A stretch of DNA of 64,000 nt from Bdellovibrio sp. NC01 (GCF_006874625.1 NZ_CP030034.1:2294001-2358000), one strand, 5' to 3'. Positions 28,544 through 37,875 are shown, counted from the stretch's first letter. Numbers and translations: made by a program. The notes: a model not told the origin generated them from the letters alone.

Positions 28544-29260
28544 CTAGTTCACCTTGTATCGAGAATAAAAGATATTCACCGGCAATTCGAATTCGCTTCC
28601 CTGAGACTTTAAGTAGCTGACAAGCTTATCAAAAGGATCGTGATCTTTAAATTGCATCGCCAACTCGTCAGTCCAAGTGGAATGAGCCAAAATAAAATGA
28701 GCCAACTCCTTTGCAGAAGGCGACAGAATAATTTGCTCCTTACGAACGATTTCTTCTTTGAACTCTGGCCAGTCAGATATGTTCACTTCATGATCGTAGC
28801 CTGACGACTCGATTTTACTGAGGTTCAATCCAATGGCGGATAAAAATTCGCTCGCCCTTACTTCAAAATCATAAATAACAATCAATCCGTTATCGCGACT
28901 GATTCTTTTAAGTTCAGATCGTAGCTTTTCATTTTTACAGTAAAAGAGCGAACCTGCAAAAGTGACGATCGCAAATTGTTGATTTTTAAACTGCGCGAGA
29001 CTTTCTTCGTTCCCACAAATGTAAGTCACCGAAGGAAGTTTTTCCGCGTTGTCGATCATGGTTTGACTGGGATCTATTCCAATCACTTCTTTGCAAAATA
29101 ACTTCAAGGCCTTTGATGATTTTCCGGTTCCACACCCTATATCAAGGCCAAGATCAAAATGTCCATTTTGCTCTATCGCTTTGGATAAAATCATCGCATG
29201 TAAAGGTGGGCGATATTGCGAATAATGAAATGCTACTGATTCGTTATAATCTTTGCTCAT
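28544..29260 (-). CDS. Class I SAM-dependent methyltransferase
   Basis: About 238 residues. LGLDIGCGTGKSSKAL is the SAM-binding glycine loop, EVIGIDPSQTMIDNA the acidic ribose contact, FAIVTFAGSLFY the post-II strand. The start at 29260 (MSKDYNESVAFHYSQYRPPLHAMI) has AGGAG upstream; a longer frame exists without one. The N-terminus resembles Methyltransf_11 enzymes acting on small molecules; substrate unknown. Convergent with the tRNA gene. Confidence 0.85.
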   Translation of the reverse strand: MSKDYNESVAFHYSQYRPPLHAMILSKAIEQNGHFDLGLDIGCGTGKSSKALKLFCKEVIGIDPSQTMIDNAEKLPSVTYICGNEESLAQFKNQQFAIVTFAGSLFYCKNEKLRSELKRISRDNGLIVIYDFEVRASEFLSAIGLNLSKIESSGYDHEVNISDWPEFKEEIVRKEQIILSPSAKELAHFILAHSTWTDELAMQFKDHDPFDKLVSYLKSQGSEFELPVNIFYSRYKVN

Positions 29261-29445
29261 CAAAGCTCCTAGGCAACACGCAGACAATCGCTCAACAAAT
29301 TTAATCCGCAAGCACTCACGTCAAAATTCAAGCGATTCTCCCGGCTGAACATTACAGATGAGATCTCGTTTCGTTTTTATATTGGCAAGCTCACTAGAGT
29401 ATAAATACTGTTTTTTCTTTTTCAAAAAAAATTAACAGAGGATCT

Positions 29446-30921
29446 ATGAGCGTTAAAATTCCAGTCAGCCCCATTCCTTGTTTGAATTTTGTGTCAGGAA
29501 AATTTGCTCCTGCGCATGGTTCCAAGCGCCAAGTGACGAGCCCTTATAACGGCAACGTCATCGGTGAATTTCATGAATCCACAGCGGAAGATGTTGACCA
29601 AGCCGTGCGTGAAGCTTCAATCGCACAAAAACTGTGGGCTGAAGTTCCTTTGAAAGAACGCACTAAAATTCTATTTAACTTCCGCGAAATTTTAGTTCGC
29701 GATCTTGATGAAATTGCACACTTAAAATCTTCTGAATCAGGAAAAACTTTCGCTGAAGGAAAAGCAGGCCTTCTAAAAGGTATCGAAGTTTTAGAATTCG
29801 CGACCGCTCTGCAAAATATGGACATGGGTGGCAAGATGGAAGTATCCCGCGGAGTCAGCTGCGAGTATCGCCGCGAACCACTGGGCGTCGTCACAAGCAT
29901 CACTCCTTTTAACTTCCCAGCTATGGTTCCTATGTGGACCATCCCTATAGCTTTGGCATTGGGGAACGCTTATATTTGGAAACCGTCAGATAAAACTCCC
30001 CTGACTTCAATGCGTATCGCGGCCGCTTTAAAAGAGGCCGGTCTTCCTGACGGACTTTTCCAAGTTCTGCAAGGTGGGCAAGGAACGGTTGAAGCTTTGA
30101 TTGACCATAAGGATGTTAAAGCCGTCGCCTTTGTCGGATCAACAAAAGTGGCCCGCGCGGTTTTTGATCGCGGAACAAAATTAGGAAAACGCGTTCTGGC
30201 ATTAGGTGGCGCAAAAAATCATATCGTCTTATTGCCTGATGCCAACCCAGAATTAGCAGGTCCTGGAATCAGTGATTCCTTTACAGGGTGTGCCGGTCAA
30301 CGTTGTATGGCAGCCGCCGTGCTTTTAGCTGTTGGTGACGTCGACAAACATATTCAAAAAATTATCGAGCGCGCAAAGTCGTTGGAACTTGGTAAAGATA
30401 TGGGTGCGATTATCTCGAAAGCCCAAGTTGAATTTTTACACAATGCTATCACGAAGGCCGAACAACAAGGAGCCAAAATCCTTGTTGATGGGCGCAAGGC
30501 CACCGTTCCCGTGGGACATGAAAAGGGTTTCTGGATGGGGCCGACAATCTTAGACAATGTCGCAGCCAACAGCGAAGTGGCACAACTCGAACTCTTTGGT
30601 CCGGTGTTAAGTATTATTCGCTGCAAAGATATTTCTGAAGCGATGAAAATCGAAAACAGCAATCCTTATGGCAATGCCTGTTCGGTCTTCACTTCCAACG
30701 GGGCACTTGCTGAAAAAGTTATTCAGAACGCCTCGGCAGGCATGGTCGGAGTCAACGTCGGCGTTCCAGTACCACGAGAACCGTTTGGTTTTGGTGGCAT
30801 TCGTGAATCCAAATTCGGTCAAGGCGACATCACAGGTCACCACTCTTTGGATTTCTGGTCGAACATGAAAAAAGTAACGATGAAGTGGGAAAAGCAACAA
30901 GACAGTAACTGGATGTCATAA
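29446..30921 (+). CDS. mmsA: CoA-acylating (methyl)malonate-semialdehyde dehydrogenase
   Basis: 491 residues of the aldehyde-dehydrogenase fold. The signature GGAKNHIVLLPDA and GCAGQRCMAA (catalytic Cys287) are specific to the MmsA/IolA branch, which oxidises malonate or methylmalonate semialdehyde with NAD and CoA to acetyl-CoA or propionyl-CoA and CO2. VTSITPFNFPAMVPMW is the NAD-site approach. AGAGG precedes the ATG. It heads the operon of URC1, URC4, upp and udk with only 16 bases to the next gene, so malonate semialdehyde from uracil is the likely substrate (inference). Confidence 0.92.
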   Translation: MSVKIPVSPIPCLNFVSGKFAPAHGSKRQVTSPYNGNVIGEFHESTAEDVDQAVREASIAQKLWAEVPLKERTKILFNFREILVRDLDEIAHLKSSESGKTFAEGKAGLLKGIEVLEFATALQNMDMGGKMEVSRGVSCEYRREPLGVVTSITPFNFPAMVPMWTIPIALALGNAYIWKPSDKTPLTSMRIAAALKEAGLPDGLFQVLQGGQGTVEALIDHKDVKAVAFVGSTKVARAVFDRGTKLGKRVLALGGAKNHIVLLPDANPELAGPGISDSFTGCAGQRCMAAAVLLAVGDVDKHIQKIIERAKSLELGKDMGAIISKAQVEFLHNAITKAEQQGAKILVDGRKATVPVGHEKGFWMGPTILDNVAANSEVAQLELFGPVLSIIRCKDISEAMKIENSNPYGNACSVFTSNGALAEKVIQNASAGMVGVNVGVPVPREPFGFGGIRESKFGQGDITGHHSLDFWSNMKKVTMKWEKQQDSNWMS

Positions 30922-30937
30922 TTCACAAGGATATATT

Positions 30938-32194
30938 ATGAGTGAACACAAAAGATCCGCACATGTCATTTTGACTTCGCATTCAAGTCAGATATTTCAA
31001 GACAGCCTTCCAATTCAATGGGGCGAAAAAGATCCCTTGAAGCGTGGACCCATTGTGGGTTCGTTGACCGATACGAAAAAACGCAATGCCATTGGAACAC
31101 ACAGTGGTAGCTATGCCGTGTATCGTGCGCTTTCAATTGCACAAGGAAGATATTCAACTTCACACAAACCGGATTTACATAACACGGAAAGTCCGGTTGA
31201 AATCGGTCCGTTCCCGTCTTGGTATGATCAAGACAAAATTGTTTCTTTAGATCCATGGGGCTTCGACGTTCCGATTCACTTTAAGAAATATTATGATGCA
31301 GGCTATGACGTGCGCCCGACGATTGCGGTGACTCAAGCGCGTCTGCAAATTCCAGAAATTCAAAGTGCTATCGATGCCGGCCGCCTGAAAGTGGACGGAA
31401 AAATCGTCACTGAAAATCACGACATCAAAGTGACAAAGATCGCAATTGAACCCGTGTGGTATTTGCCTGGCATCGCCAAACGCTTGCGTGTCGACGAAGG
31501 TGATCTTCGTAAAATTCTATTTCAAGAAACTGGTGGCATGTTCCCAGAGCTTGTCACAAGACCCGATCTGAAAGTGATGCTGCCGCCTATTGGTAGTACG
31601 ACGGTCTATGTTTTCGGTGACGTCAAAGATTTATCGAACCCTGATGTGGAACTGACTTGTCGTGTGCATGACGAATGCAACGGTTCCGATGTTTTTGGTT
31701 CTGATATTTGTACATGCCGTCCTTATTTGATTTACGGTATCGAAGATGCGGCTCGCACCGCACAACGCGGTGGCGTCGGTCTGATTGCTTATTACCGCAA
31801 AGAAGGTCGCGCTTTAGGCGAAGTCACCAAATTTTTGGTTTACAATGCTCGTAAACGCCAAGAAGGCGGCGATTCGGCAGCGACTTACTTCCACCGCACA
31901 GAATGTGTTGCTGGTGTTGAAGATGCTCGCTTCCAAGAATTAATGCCCGACATCTTACAATTCTTTGGCATCACAAAAATTCACAATCTGCATTCAATGA
32001 GCAACATGAAATACGATGCCATCGTAAAAAGCGGCATTGAAGTGGTGAATCGCATTTCAATTCCTGCCGATCTTATTCCGCCGGATGCTCAGGTCGAAAT
32101 CGAAGCTAAAAAAGCGGCTGGTTATTTCAACCCAGGCGACAAAAAATCCAAAGAAGAATTGGCCCTTGTAACAGGAAGACCTATCGATGAATAA
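30938..32194 (+). CDS. URC1-type GTP cyclohydrolase II homologue
   Basis: 418 residues. The C-terminal half is a GTP-cyclohydrolase-II domain: RVHDECNGSDVFGSDICTC has zinc Cys247, Cys258 and Cys260 in exactly the RibA spacing, and YYRKEGRALGEVTKF matches the RibA EGRG segment in altered form. The N-terminal 200 residues are not part of RibA and are typical of URC1, the uracil-catabolism protein that opens the pyrimidine ring of a uridine nucleotide. It is not beside riboflavin genes, but overlaps URC4 by 8 bases. AAGGA before the ATG. Confidence 0.88.
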   Translation: MSEHKRSAHVILTSHSSQIFQDSLPIQWGEKDPLKRGPIVGSLTDTKKRNAIGTHSGSYAVYRALSIAQGRYSTSHKPDLHNTESPVEIGPFPSWYDQDKIVSLDPWGFDVPIHFKKYYDAGYDVRPTIAVTQARLQIPEIQSAIDAGRLKVDGKIVTENHDIKVTKIAIEPVWYLPGIAKRLRVDEGDLRKILFQETGGMFPELVTRPDLKVMLPPIGSTTVYVFGDVKDLSNPDVELTCRVHDECNGSDVFGSDICTCRPYLIYGIEDAARTAQRGGVGLIAYYRKEGRALGEVTKFLVYNARKRQEGGDSAATYFHRTECVAGVEDARFQELMPDILQFFGITKIHNLHSMSNMKYDAIVKSGIEVVNRISIPADLIPPDAQVEIEAKKAAGYFNPGDKKSKEELALVTGRPIDE

Positions 32195-33395
32195 CTATTC
32201 TGCACAAGACATAGATTTTTTATTATCACCGGAAGCCATTCGCCATAGTGCCGGGCATATTTTAAAGCTGACTGAACAAGGCGAAACTCACTTCAACTAT
32301 CATCCAGAAAAATTCGATCATCTGGTGAATTATGTTGTTGAGGTGATTCGCGAAAATTACCCAACTTTAGAAATTCCGTTTCACTCACGTTGGGGTCACT
32401 TCCGTGCGGGCGGCCTGGATCGCACCGCCATCCTGGAAGATAAAATCAAAGACCTAGAACCCATGGAGCGTGCACGTATCAAGCTTGATCTGGTCATCAC
32501 TTCGGTGTTGCTGGATGCAGGTGCTGGAACTGTGTGGGCTTATAAAGAGGAAAGCACTGGGCAAAGCATTCAACGCTCTGAAGGCTTGGGTGTTGCAAGC
32601 TTTTATCTTTTCATGAATGGTCAGTTATCGCATAAAGAAGAAAAACCACTGCGTGCGACGGCTCAAGGTTTAAAAAATCTGAAACTTGAAACATTGGCCC
32701 AAGCGTTTCAAGTGACTCCACAAAATCCCCTTATCGGTCTTGAAGGTCGTTTAAGTCTTCTGCGCAATCTGGGTGAAACCGTTGCCAATAAGCCAGAGCT
32801 GTTCCCGTTAGGTCGCCCTGGAAGCATCGCCGATTATTTAAAAACTCGCTATGGTATGACCGTCACAGGTCCACAACTTTTGCGTGCAGTTCTAGATGGC
32901 CTTGGAGATATCTGGCCAGGTCGTTTACAGGTGGATGGCGTGAACTTAGGTGACATTTGGAAATACTCGAAGGTTCCAGGTGGTCTTGCAGCCTTTCATA
33001 AACTTTCACAGTGGATGACTTATTCGTTGATGGAGCCTTTGATGGAAGCGGGCTTCACGTTGACTCACGTTGAACAACTGACGGGACTTGCGGAATATCG
33101 CAATGGTGGATTGTTGTTAGACTGTGGTTTGATCTCTTTAAAAGATCCAAAAATGGCAGAGCAAGCACATCATCCCGAATCTGAACTTGTTATTGAATGG
33201 CGTGGACTGACGGTCAGTTTGTTGGATCGAATCGGTCAACAAGTGCAAAAACACTTAAACAAAACCGCAGCTGACTTCCCGTTGGCAAAAGTTTTAGAAG
33301 GTGGCACTTGGTGGGCTGGAAGAAAAGCCGCAAAAAGCTTACGTCCCGATGGTTCGCCTCCGTTAAAAATTCAAAGTGACGGCACTGTCTTCTAA
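32187..33395 (+). CDS. URC4/DUF1688 family protein
   Basis: 402 residues. LLSPEAIRHSAGHILKL, IPFHSRWGHFRAGGLDR, ESTGQSIQRSEGLGVASF and the C-terminal GGTWWAGRKAAKSLRPDGSPPL are conserved DUF1688 blocks. The family is URC4 of the yeast uracil-degradation pathway and is required there together with URC1; its exact reaction is not something I can read from sequence. It overlaps the preceding gene by 8 bases, so the two are translationally coupled. Confidence 0.9.
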   Translation: MNNYSAQDIDFLLSPEAIRHSAGHILKLTEQGETHFNYHPEKFDHLVNYVVEVIRENYPTLEIPFHSRWGHFRAGGLDRTAILEDKIKDLEPMERARIKLDLVITSVLLDAGAGTVWAYKEESTGQSIQRSEGLGVASFYLFMNGQLSHKEEKPLRATAQGLKNLKLETLAQAFQVTPQNPLIGLEGRLSLLRNLGETVANKPELFPLGRPGSIADYLKTRYGMTVTGPQLLRAVLDGLGDIWPGRLQVDGVNLGDIWKYSKVPGGLAAFHKLSQWMTYSLMEPLMEAGFTLTHVEQLTGLAEYRNGGLLLDCGLISLKDPKMAEQAHHPESELVIEWRGLTVSLLDRIGQQVQKHLNKTAADFPLAKVLEGGTWWAGRKAAKSLRPDGSPPLKIQSDGTVF

Positions 33396-33415
33396 TTTCA
33401 CTGGAGAATTATTTT

Positions 33416-34048
33416 ATGAATAAAAATACTTTCGTCATTAATCATCCTCTTTTGAAACACAAATTAGGATACCTACGTGATCGTACAACTTATTCCCACG
33501 AATTCCGCGAACTTGTAAAAGAAGTTTCAAAAATTCTTGTTTATGAAGCCATGAAAGACTGGGTTCACCTTGAAGAAGTTCAGATTGAAACTCCGATCAC
33601 TTCTGCAAAGGCTGAACGCATCGTAAATCCGCCGGTGGTGGTTTCGATCATGCGTGCCGGTAACGGGATGCTCGATGCCGCTCTTTCGATGCTCCCTTTC
33701 GCCAGCACGGGCTTTATTGGCATTTACCGAGATAAATTCATACACAACACCGTTGAGTACTATTTCAAAATGCCCCATGACGTAAAAGGCAAAGAGATCT
33801 TGCTTTGTGACCCTTTAATTGCGACGGCAGATACGATTTTAGCGGCCATTGACCGTTTAAAAGCATATGGCGTAGGCCGAATCAAAGTGATCAGCATCCT
33901 GGTCAGTGCCTCAGGTTTGGAAAAAATTTATCACTATCATCCTGATGTTGAGCTTTACACGATCAACGTAGAAAATGAGATGAATGAAATGGGTTATCTA
34001 GTGCCGGGTCTAGGAGACGCTGGCGATCGCTTGTTCCAAACGAGGTAG
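33416..34048 (+). CDS. upp: Uracil phosphoribosyltransferase
   Basis: 210 residues, making UMP from uracil and PRPP. HPLLKHKLGYLRDRTT, the mid-protein VVSIMRAGNGMLDA and the PRPP loop CDPLIATADTILAAIDRL are visible, as is the C-terminal VPGLGDAGDRLF uracil-binding segment. GGAG before the ATG. In this operon it probably feeds the URC1/URC4 route, the role of URC6 in yeast, as well as salvage. Confidence 0.93.
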   Translation: MNKNTFVINHPLLKHKLGYLRDRTTYSHEFRELVKEVSKILVYEAMKDWVHLEEVQIETPITSAKAERIVNPPVVVSIMRAGNGMLDAALSMLPFASTGFIGIYRDKFIHNTVEYYFKMPHDVKGKEILLCDPLIATADTILAAIDRLKAYGVGRIKVISILVSASGLEKIYHYHPDVELYTINVENEMNEMGYLVPGLGDAGDRLFQTR

Positions 34049-34053
34049 GCTTG

Positions 34054-34674
34054 ATGCAAAGACCACATATCATCGGTGTCGCTGGCGGCAGTGGTTCCGG
34101 TAAAACATACTTCGCGAAAGCACTCCAAAAACAACTTGGAGAAGAAAACTGCTCGATCATTTATCAAGATAATTACTATATCGATCAATCTGCAAAGTTT
34201 GATGGCGATGGTGGTTCGGTGAATTTTGATCATCCGAGCAGTTTAGACTTTTCATTGCTTGCGCAAGGCTTGAATTTACTGAAATCCGGCGTGCCTTTAG
34301 CGATCCCGATATATGACTTTGTCACCCACTCGCGCAAAAAAGAAACTTTGCTGGGCAAACCAACCAAAGTCATTATCGTCGACGGCATCTTGATTCTTCA
34401 TTCTCACGAAGTCCGTGCCGAACTTGATGAAGCGATCTTCTTTGATACTTCAGAAAGCTTACGTTTTGAGCGTCGCCTGAATCGCGATGTCAAAGAACGC
34501 GGCAGAACTCCTGAAGGTGTGCGCAAACAATTTGAACTGCAGGTTCGCCCCATGCACAACGAATTCGTCGAACCTTCTAAAGAACACGCCCACATGGTTA
34601 TCAAAGATCATGGCGATTACGACGAAATTCTAAACCAAATGCAAAGCCGCTTAAGACAACGCTTTTCCATCTAG
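34054..34674 (+). CDS. udk: Uridine kinase
   Basis: About 206 residues, phosphorylating uridine and cytidine. Walker A GVAGGSGSGKTYFA near residue 8, IIYQDNYYIDQ, NFDHPSSLDF and IIVDGILILHS are the standard Udk blocks, and RRLNRDVKERGRTPEGV is the lid. Start at 34054 with GAGG upstream; TTG at 34051 is an alternative. Last gene of the uracil operon: it would turn uridine from RNA into UMP, the same pool that Upp feeds. Confidence 0.93.
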   Translation: MQRPHIIGVAGGSGSGKTYFAKALQKQLGEENCSIIYQDNYYIDQSAKFDGDGGSVNFDHPSSLDFSLLAQGLNLLKSGVPLAIPIYDFVTHSRKKETLLGKPTKVIIVDGILILHSHEVRAELDEAIFFDTSESLRFERRLNRDVKERGRTPEGVRKQFELQVRPMHNEFVEPSKEHAHMVIKDHGDYDEILNQMQSRLRQRFSI

Positions 34675-34770
34675 CGTCTTAATCTGTATTCTTCAGAGAT
34701 ATTTAATTTTTCTTTGCTAAAATATCGTTGAATAATAAATCCTTCAGATAACGCCAGTCATGGAGGATTC

Positions 34771-35355
34771 ATGCGCAAACTTATTGTGATTTCGTTTCTG
34801 ACTCTTGATGGAGTTATGCAAGCCCCCGGCGCCAAAGAAGAAGATCCCGAAAACGGCTTTCCCTATGGCGGTTGGCAGTTGCCGTTCTTTGGTGATGACG
34901 ATGACCGTGTTGCTGAAGAAATGCAACAAGCCGGAGCCCTGTTAATCGGGCGGAAGACCTATGACATCTTTGCTGGCTACTGGCCCACTGTCGGTCGTGA
35001 TATTCCCGTCTTTGGCGAGTTCATGAATAAGATTCCCAAATATGTCGCTTCAAAAACTTTGCCCGCGGTTGAATGGGAGAATTCAACACTGCTAGAAGGT
35101 GATACTGCTAAAGCAATTGCAAAACTCAAGACCGAGCCCGGCAAAGATATCTACATGTTTGGCAGTGGTGATCTGATTCAAACGTTGATGCGTGAAAAAC
35201 TGATCGATCAATATATTTTGATGCTCTACCCGCTTGTTTTGGGTACGGGTAAAAAACTATTCCGCGAAAACAGTGCGAAACAAGATTTGGAACTGATCAA
35301 ATCTAAAACGACGCCCAAAGGGGTCTTAATTCTCGATTACAATTTAAAGAAATAA
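34771..35355 (+). CDS. Dihydrofolate-reductase-like (RibD C-terminal domain) protein
   Basis: 194 residues with the family opening RKLIVISFLTLDGVMQAPG, LIGRKTYDIFAGYWP and DIYMFGSGDLIQTLMREKLIDQYILMLYP broken over the usual strands. Members bind NAD(P)H; their substrates are mostly unknown. GGAGG before the ATG. Followed 27 bases later by a VOC protein, a common pairing for this family. Confidence 0.87.
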   Translation: MRKLIVISFLTLDGVMQAPGAKEEDPENGFPYGGWQLPFFGDDDDRVAEEMQQAGALLIGRKTYDIFAGYWPTVGRDIPVFGEFMNKIPKYVASKTLPAVEWENSTLLEGDTAKAIAKLKTEPGKDIYMFGSGDLIQTLMREKLIDQYILMLYPLVLGTGKKLFRENSAKQDLELIKSKTTPKGVLILDYNLKK

Positions 35356-35382
35356 ATTCCCCACTCTTCAAGGAGTTCCACT

Positions 35383-35856
35383 ATGACTGAATTAGTAACA
35401 TGTGTGTGGTTCGACCACGGCGAAGCAAGCAAAGCCGCAAAATTTTACGCCAATACTTTTCCCAACAGCAGCGTGGGCCAAGTCAATCTTGCTCCTGGTG
35501 ATTTTCCCGACGGTAAAGAAGGTGTCGAGCTGACAGTTGAATTCACGGTGCTAGGTCGCAAATTCGTAGGACTGAATGGCGGGCCTATTTTCAAACCGAA
35601 CGAATCCGTCAGCTTTATGATCATCACTGAAAACCAAGAAGAAACGGATCGCTACTGGAATGCGATCGTCAATAATGGCGGTCAAGAAAGTGAATGTGGC
35701 TGGTGCAAAGATCGCTGGGGCTTTTCGTGGCAGATCACGCCAAGAATTTTGTTGGACCTAACAACAAGTTCAGATCGCGCACTGGCCAAGCGCGCTTTCG
35801 ATGTGATGATGACAATGAAAAAGATCAACATCGCAGCTCTTGAAGCTGTTAAGTAA
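35383..35856 (+). CDS. VOC family (PhnB/3-demethylubiquinone-like) protein
   Basis: 157 residues: [58 protein letters not shown] and [20 protein letters not shown] are the standard blocks of the 3-demethylubiquinone-9 methyltransferase-like VOC group. These do not carry a methyltransferase fold; the activity is unknown. AAGGAG before the ATG; probably co-transcribed with the RibD-like gene. Confidence 0.88.
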   Translation: MTELVTCVWFDHGEASKAAKFYANTFPNSSVGQVNLAPGDFPDGKEGVELTVEFTVLGRKFVGLNGGPIFKPNESVSFMIITENQEETDRYWNAIVNNGGQESECGWCKDRWGFSWQITPRILLDLTTSSDRALAKRAFDVMMTMKKINIAALEAVK

Positions 35857-35861
35857 TACTT

Positions 35862-36638
35862 TTAAATTTTCGTGATTGTGCCGAGCCACTGCAAAATCTG
35901 CGCAGTGATCGGCACAAAATAAGTTGCAGCGGTTCCACACGGATGATTTGAAATCGCGTTTTCCACTCCGATAAATTTCAGCACACCGTCTTGATCAATC
36001 AAATAAGCACTGCCACCCGAATCACCGTGACAGGCACTGGGACCAGAGCGCTGATATTCCCCGACTTGCAAACCATCGTATCCGTTCAAACTGCGCAGTG
36101 GTAATGACATCAAGGACTTTGTTCCTTTAGGCCCTTGGTTATCAGTCATACCATAACCCACGTGAATCAATTCACGACCGATCATTGATTTATCCGCCAC
36201 CGCAAGCGGCGCTATTTGAATCTGATAATGTTGCAAATCAACAGCTTCATTTAATTCCAGCACTGCCAGGTCACTAAAAATAGAATCGTTCTGTGGAGGC
36301 ATAAAGAAACGCACCGTTTGAAATTGCGCCGGCAACAAAGGTCGAGTGGACTCCACCTGCGAATCACCCACATAAATCCACGTGCGCTTTTGAAATTCGT
36401 CTGTCGTGAGTTTGAATTGTTTTGCACCCAGCACCAGACAGTGAGCCGCCGTGATCACATATTTTGCATTCAACAAGGTGCCGCTACAATAAGCTTCGCC
36501 TTGCGACTCTGAAGCGGAGTTCTTAAAAACCAGTGCAACACTTTGGCGAAACGATCCGTCAGTAACGGGGCGACCACCAACGATGGCATGGGCCGAACTC
36601 AGACTCAAAAATGTTAAGATACTCACCAGCGTTTTCAT
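35862..36638 (-). CDS. Exported trypsin-fold serine protease
   Basis: 258 residues from MKTLVSILTF. The signal peptide ends AHA and the next residues are IVGG, the N-terminus of active trypsin-fold enzymes, so there is no propeptide. Catalytic His66 (TAAHC), Asp123 (SDLAVLEL) and Ser207 (GDSGG). Cys51-Cys67 and Cys203-Cys234 match the conserved disulfides. The residue at the base of the S1 pocket (six before Ser207) is Ser, so specificity should be chymotrypsin- or elastase-like. The frame extends upstream, but residues 1-20 of the longer form do not look like a signal peptide. Confidence 0.92.
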   Translation of the reverse strand: MKTLVSILTFLSLSSAHAIVGGRPVTDGSFRQSVALVFKNSASESQGEAYCSGTLLNAKYVITAAHCLVLGAKQFKLTTDEFQKRTWIYVGDSQVESTRPLLPAQFQTVRFFMPPQNDSIFSDLAVLELNEAVDLQHYQIQIAPLAVADKSMIGRELIHVGYGMTDNQGPKGTKSLMSLPLRSLNGYDGLQVGEYQRSGPSACHGDSGGSAYLIDQDGVLKFIGVENAISNHPCGTAATYFVPITAQILQWLGTITKI

Positions 36639-36815
36639 GGGGCCGTTGTAATTAGAAATACATGGCCTGCCAATAAAAAATACCCAAGAGCGGCGCACAA
36701 AAGTCAGCTTGGTTTCAACCGATTTTCATTTATCTGTCTTCCGCGAAAAAATCGCGGATTTCTTTGCCATCTTAAGTGCACTCAAGGAATCTTCTGCGCA
36801 CACATTGGAGGATTC

Positions 36816-37256
36816 ATGAAATCAGTATTCGCATTGGCAATTCTTTTTGCTTCATCTGTTTCTTTCGCTCACGTACAAGCCGGCACTTTCACTGGTAAAG
36901 ACCAAAACGGTAAAGCTTGCTCTTTCACAGTTGGTGAAGAGTACTTTGAAAACAATCAACCTCACCCGTTGAACGAACGTCTTCCAGTTTCAGGAATTCA
37001 ATTTGATGGCCAAACTGTTGCCGCCAAAGAGTGGAAAGTTGGTCACCCACCTGTCGTGAATATCGAAAAAGGCTTGGTGCGTTTTAATCACGACTATTTC
37101 CAAGGTCTCGTCACGACTAAAACAGGTGCGGCTTCTTTGATTCTTTTAAAAACAGAGGAAGAAGTGCCTGAAGGTCACGCGCCTATTGGCATCAAATATA
37201 TCGAAGACAACTATCGCAACCGCCAAGAGTCTAAAATTTTGACTTGCACGCTTTAA
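36816..37256 (+). CDS. Small exported protein of unknown function
   Basis: 146 residues. A signal peptide ends SFAHV. The rest is beta-rich with two Cys, in GKACSFTVG and the very C-terminal LTCTL, able to form a disulfide. GGAGG precedes the ATG. No family recognised. Confidence 0.7.
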   Translation: MKSVFALAILFASSVSFAHVQAGTFTGKDQNGKACSFTVGEEYFENNQPHPLNERLPVSGIQFDGQTVAAKEWKVGHPPVVNIEKGLVRFNHDYFQGLVTTKTGAASLILLKTEEEVPEGHAPIGIKYIEDNYRNRQESKILTCTL

Positions 37257-37334
37257 CTCCCGAGTTTTGACTCTAACGGTCGAACCTTGTCCGCACACTT
37301 TAGGGTCAGAAACTGGCCCCTAGTAAAATTTAAA

Positions 37335-37364
37335 TTTCAAACAACAGCCTCTTTAGTCTAAGAT
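37335..37364 (+). promoter_or_regulatory. dps: Putative dps promoter
   Basis: TTTCAA and TAAGAT with an 18-base spacer, 25 bases before the dps ATG. The 11 bases TAAGATTTTAT also occur at the 27362 promoter. Confidence 0.4.
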
Positions 37365-37389
37365 TTTATCTGCGACTTTAGGAGGCTGC

Positions 37390-37866
37390 ATGAAAATCAA
37401 TATCGGTATCAGCGACAAAGATAGAAAAGACATTGCTCACGGTTTATCAAAACTTTTGGCAGACACGTATTCTCTTTACCTTCAAACTCATAACTTCCAC
37501 TGGAACGTGGAAGGTCCCATGTTCCAAACTCTGCACTTGATGTTTGAAACTCAATACAACGAATTGGCTTTAGCAGTCGATTTGATTGCCGAGCGTATTC
37601 GTGCTTTGGGGCACTATGCTCCAGGCACTTATTCAGAGTTCGCAAAACTTTCTTCGATCAAAGATGTTCCAGGTGGCAAAATCAACGCGACAAAAATGAT
37701 TGAAACACTTGTTGTGGGCCAAGAAACTGTAGCACGCACAGCTCGTGAGTTGTTCGACGTTGTTGAAAAAGCCAGCGACGAACCAACAGCCGATTTATTA
37801 ACGCAAAGACTTCAAGTTCACGAAAAAACAGCGTGGATGTTAAGAAGTTTGCTTGAGAAAAAATAG
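37390..37866 (+). CDS. dps: Dps ferritin-like DNA-protection protein
   Basis: 158 residues. Forms the 12-subunit cage that oxidises Fe(II) with peroxide and shields DNA. The inter-subunit ferroxidase residues are visible as His37 and His49 ([15 protein letters not shown]) and Asp64 and Glu68 (AVDLIAERI), with the same spacing as E. coli Dps. Short N-terminus without the Lys-rich DNA-binding tail of E. coli. Perfect AGGAGG before the ATG. Confidence 0.94.
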   Translation: MKINIGISDKDRKDIAHGLSKLLADTYSLYLQTHNFHWNVEGPMFQTLHLMFETQYNELALAVDLIAERIRALGHYAPGTYSEFAKLSSIKDVPGGKINATKMIETLVVGQETVARTARELFDVVEKASDEPTADLLTQRLQVHEKTAWMLRSLLEKK

Positions 37867-37875
37867 ACCCTATCG

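Noticed and set aside
28352-28612. Reading frame covering the tRNA-Leu gene.
   Set aside because: The tRNA fold explains the sequence; no ribosome site.
30938-32194. Riboflavin-pathway RibA.
   Set aside because: Extra 200-residue N-terminus, altered GTP segment and URC4/upp/udk neighbours point to URC1 rather than riboflavin synthesis.
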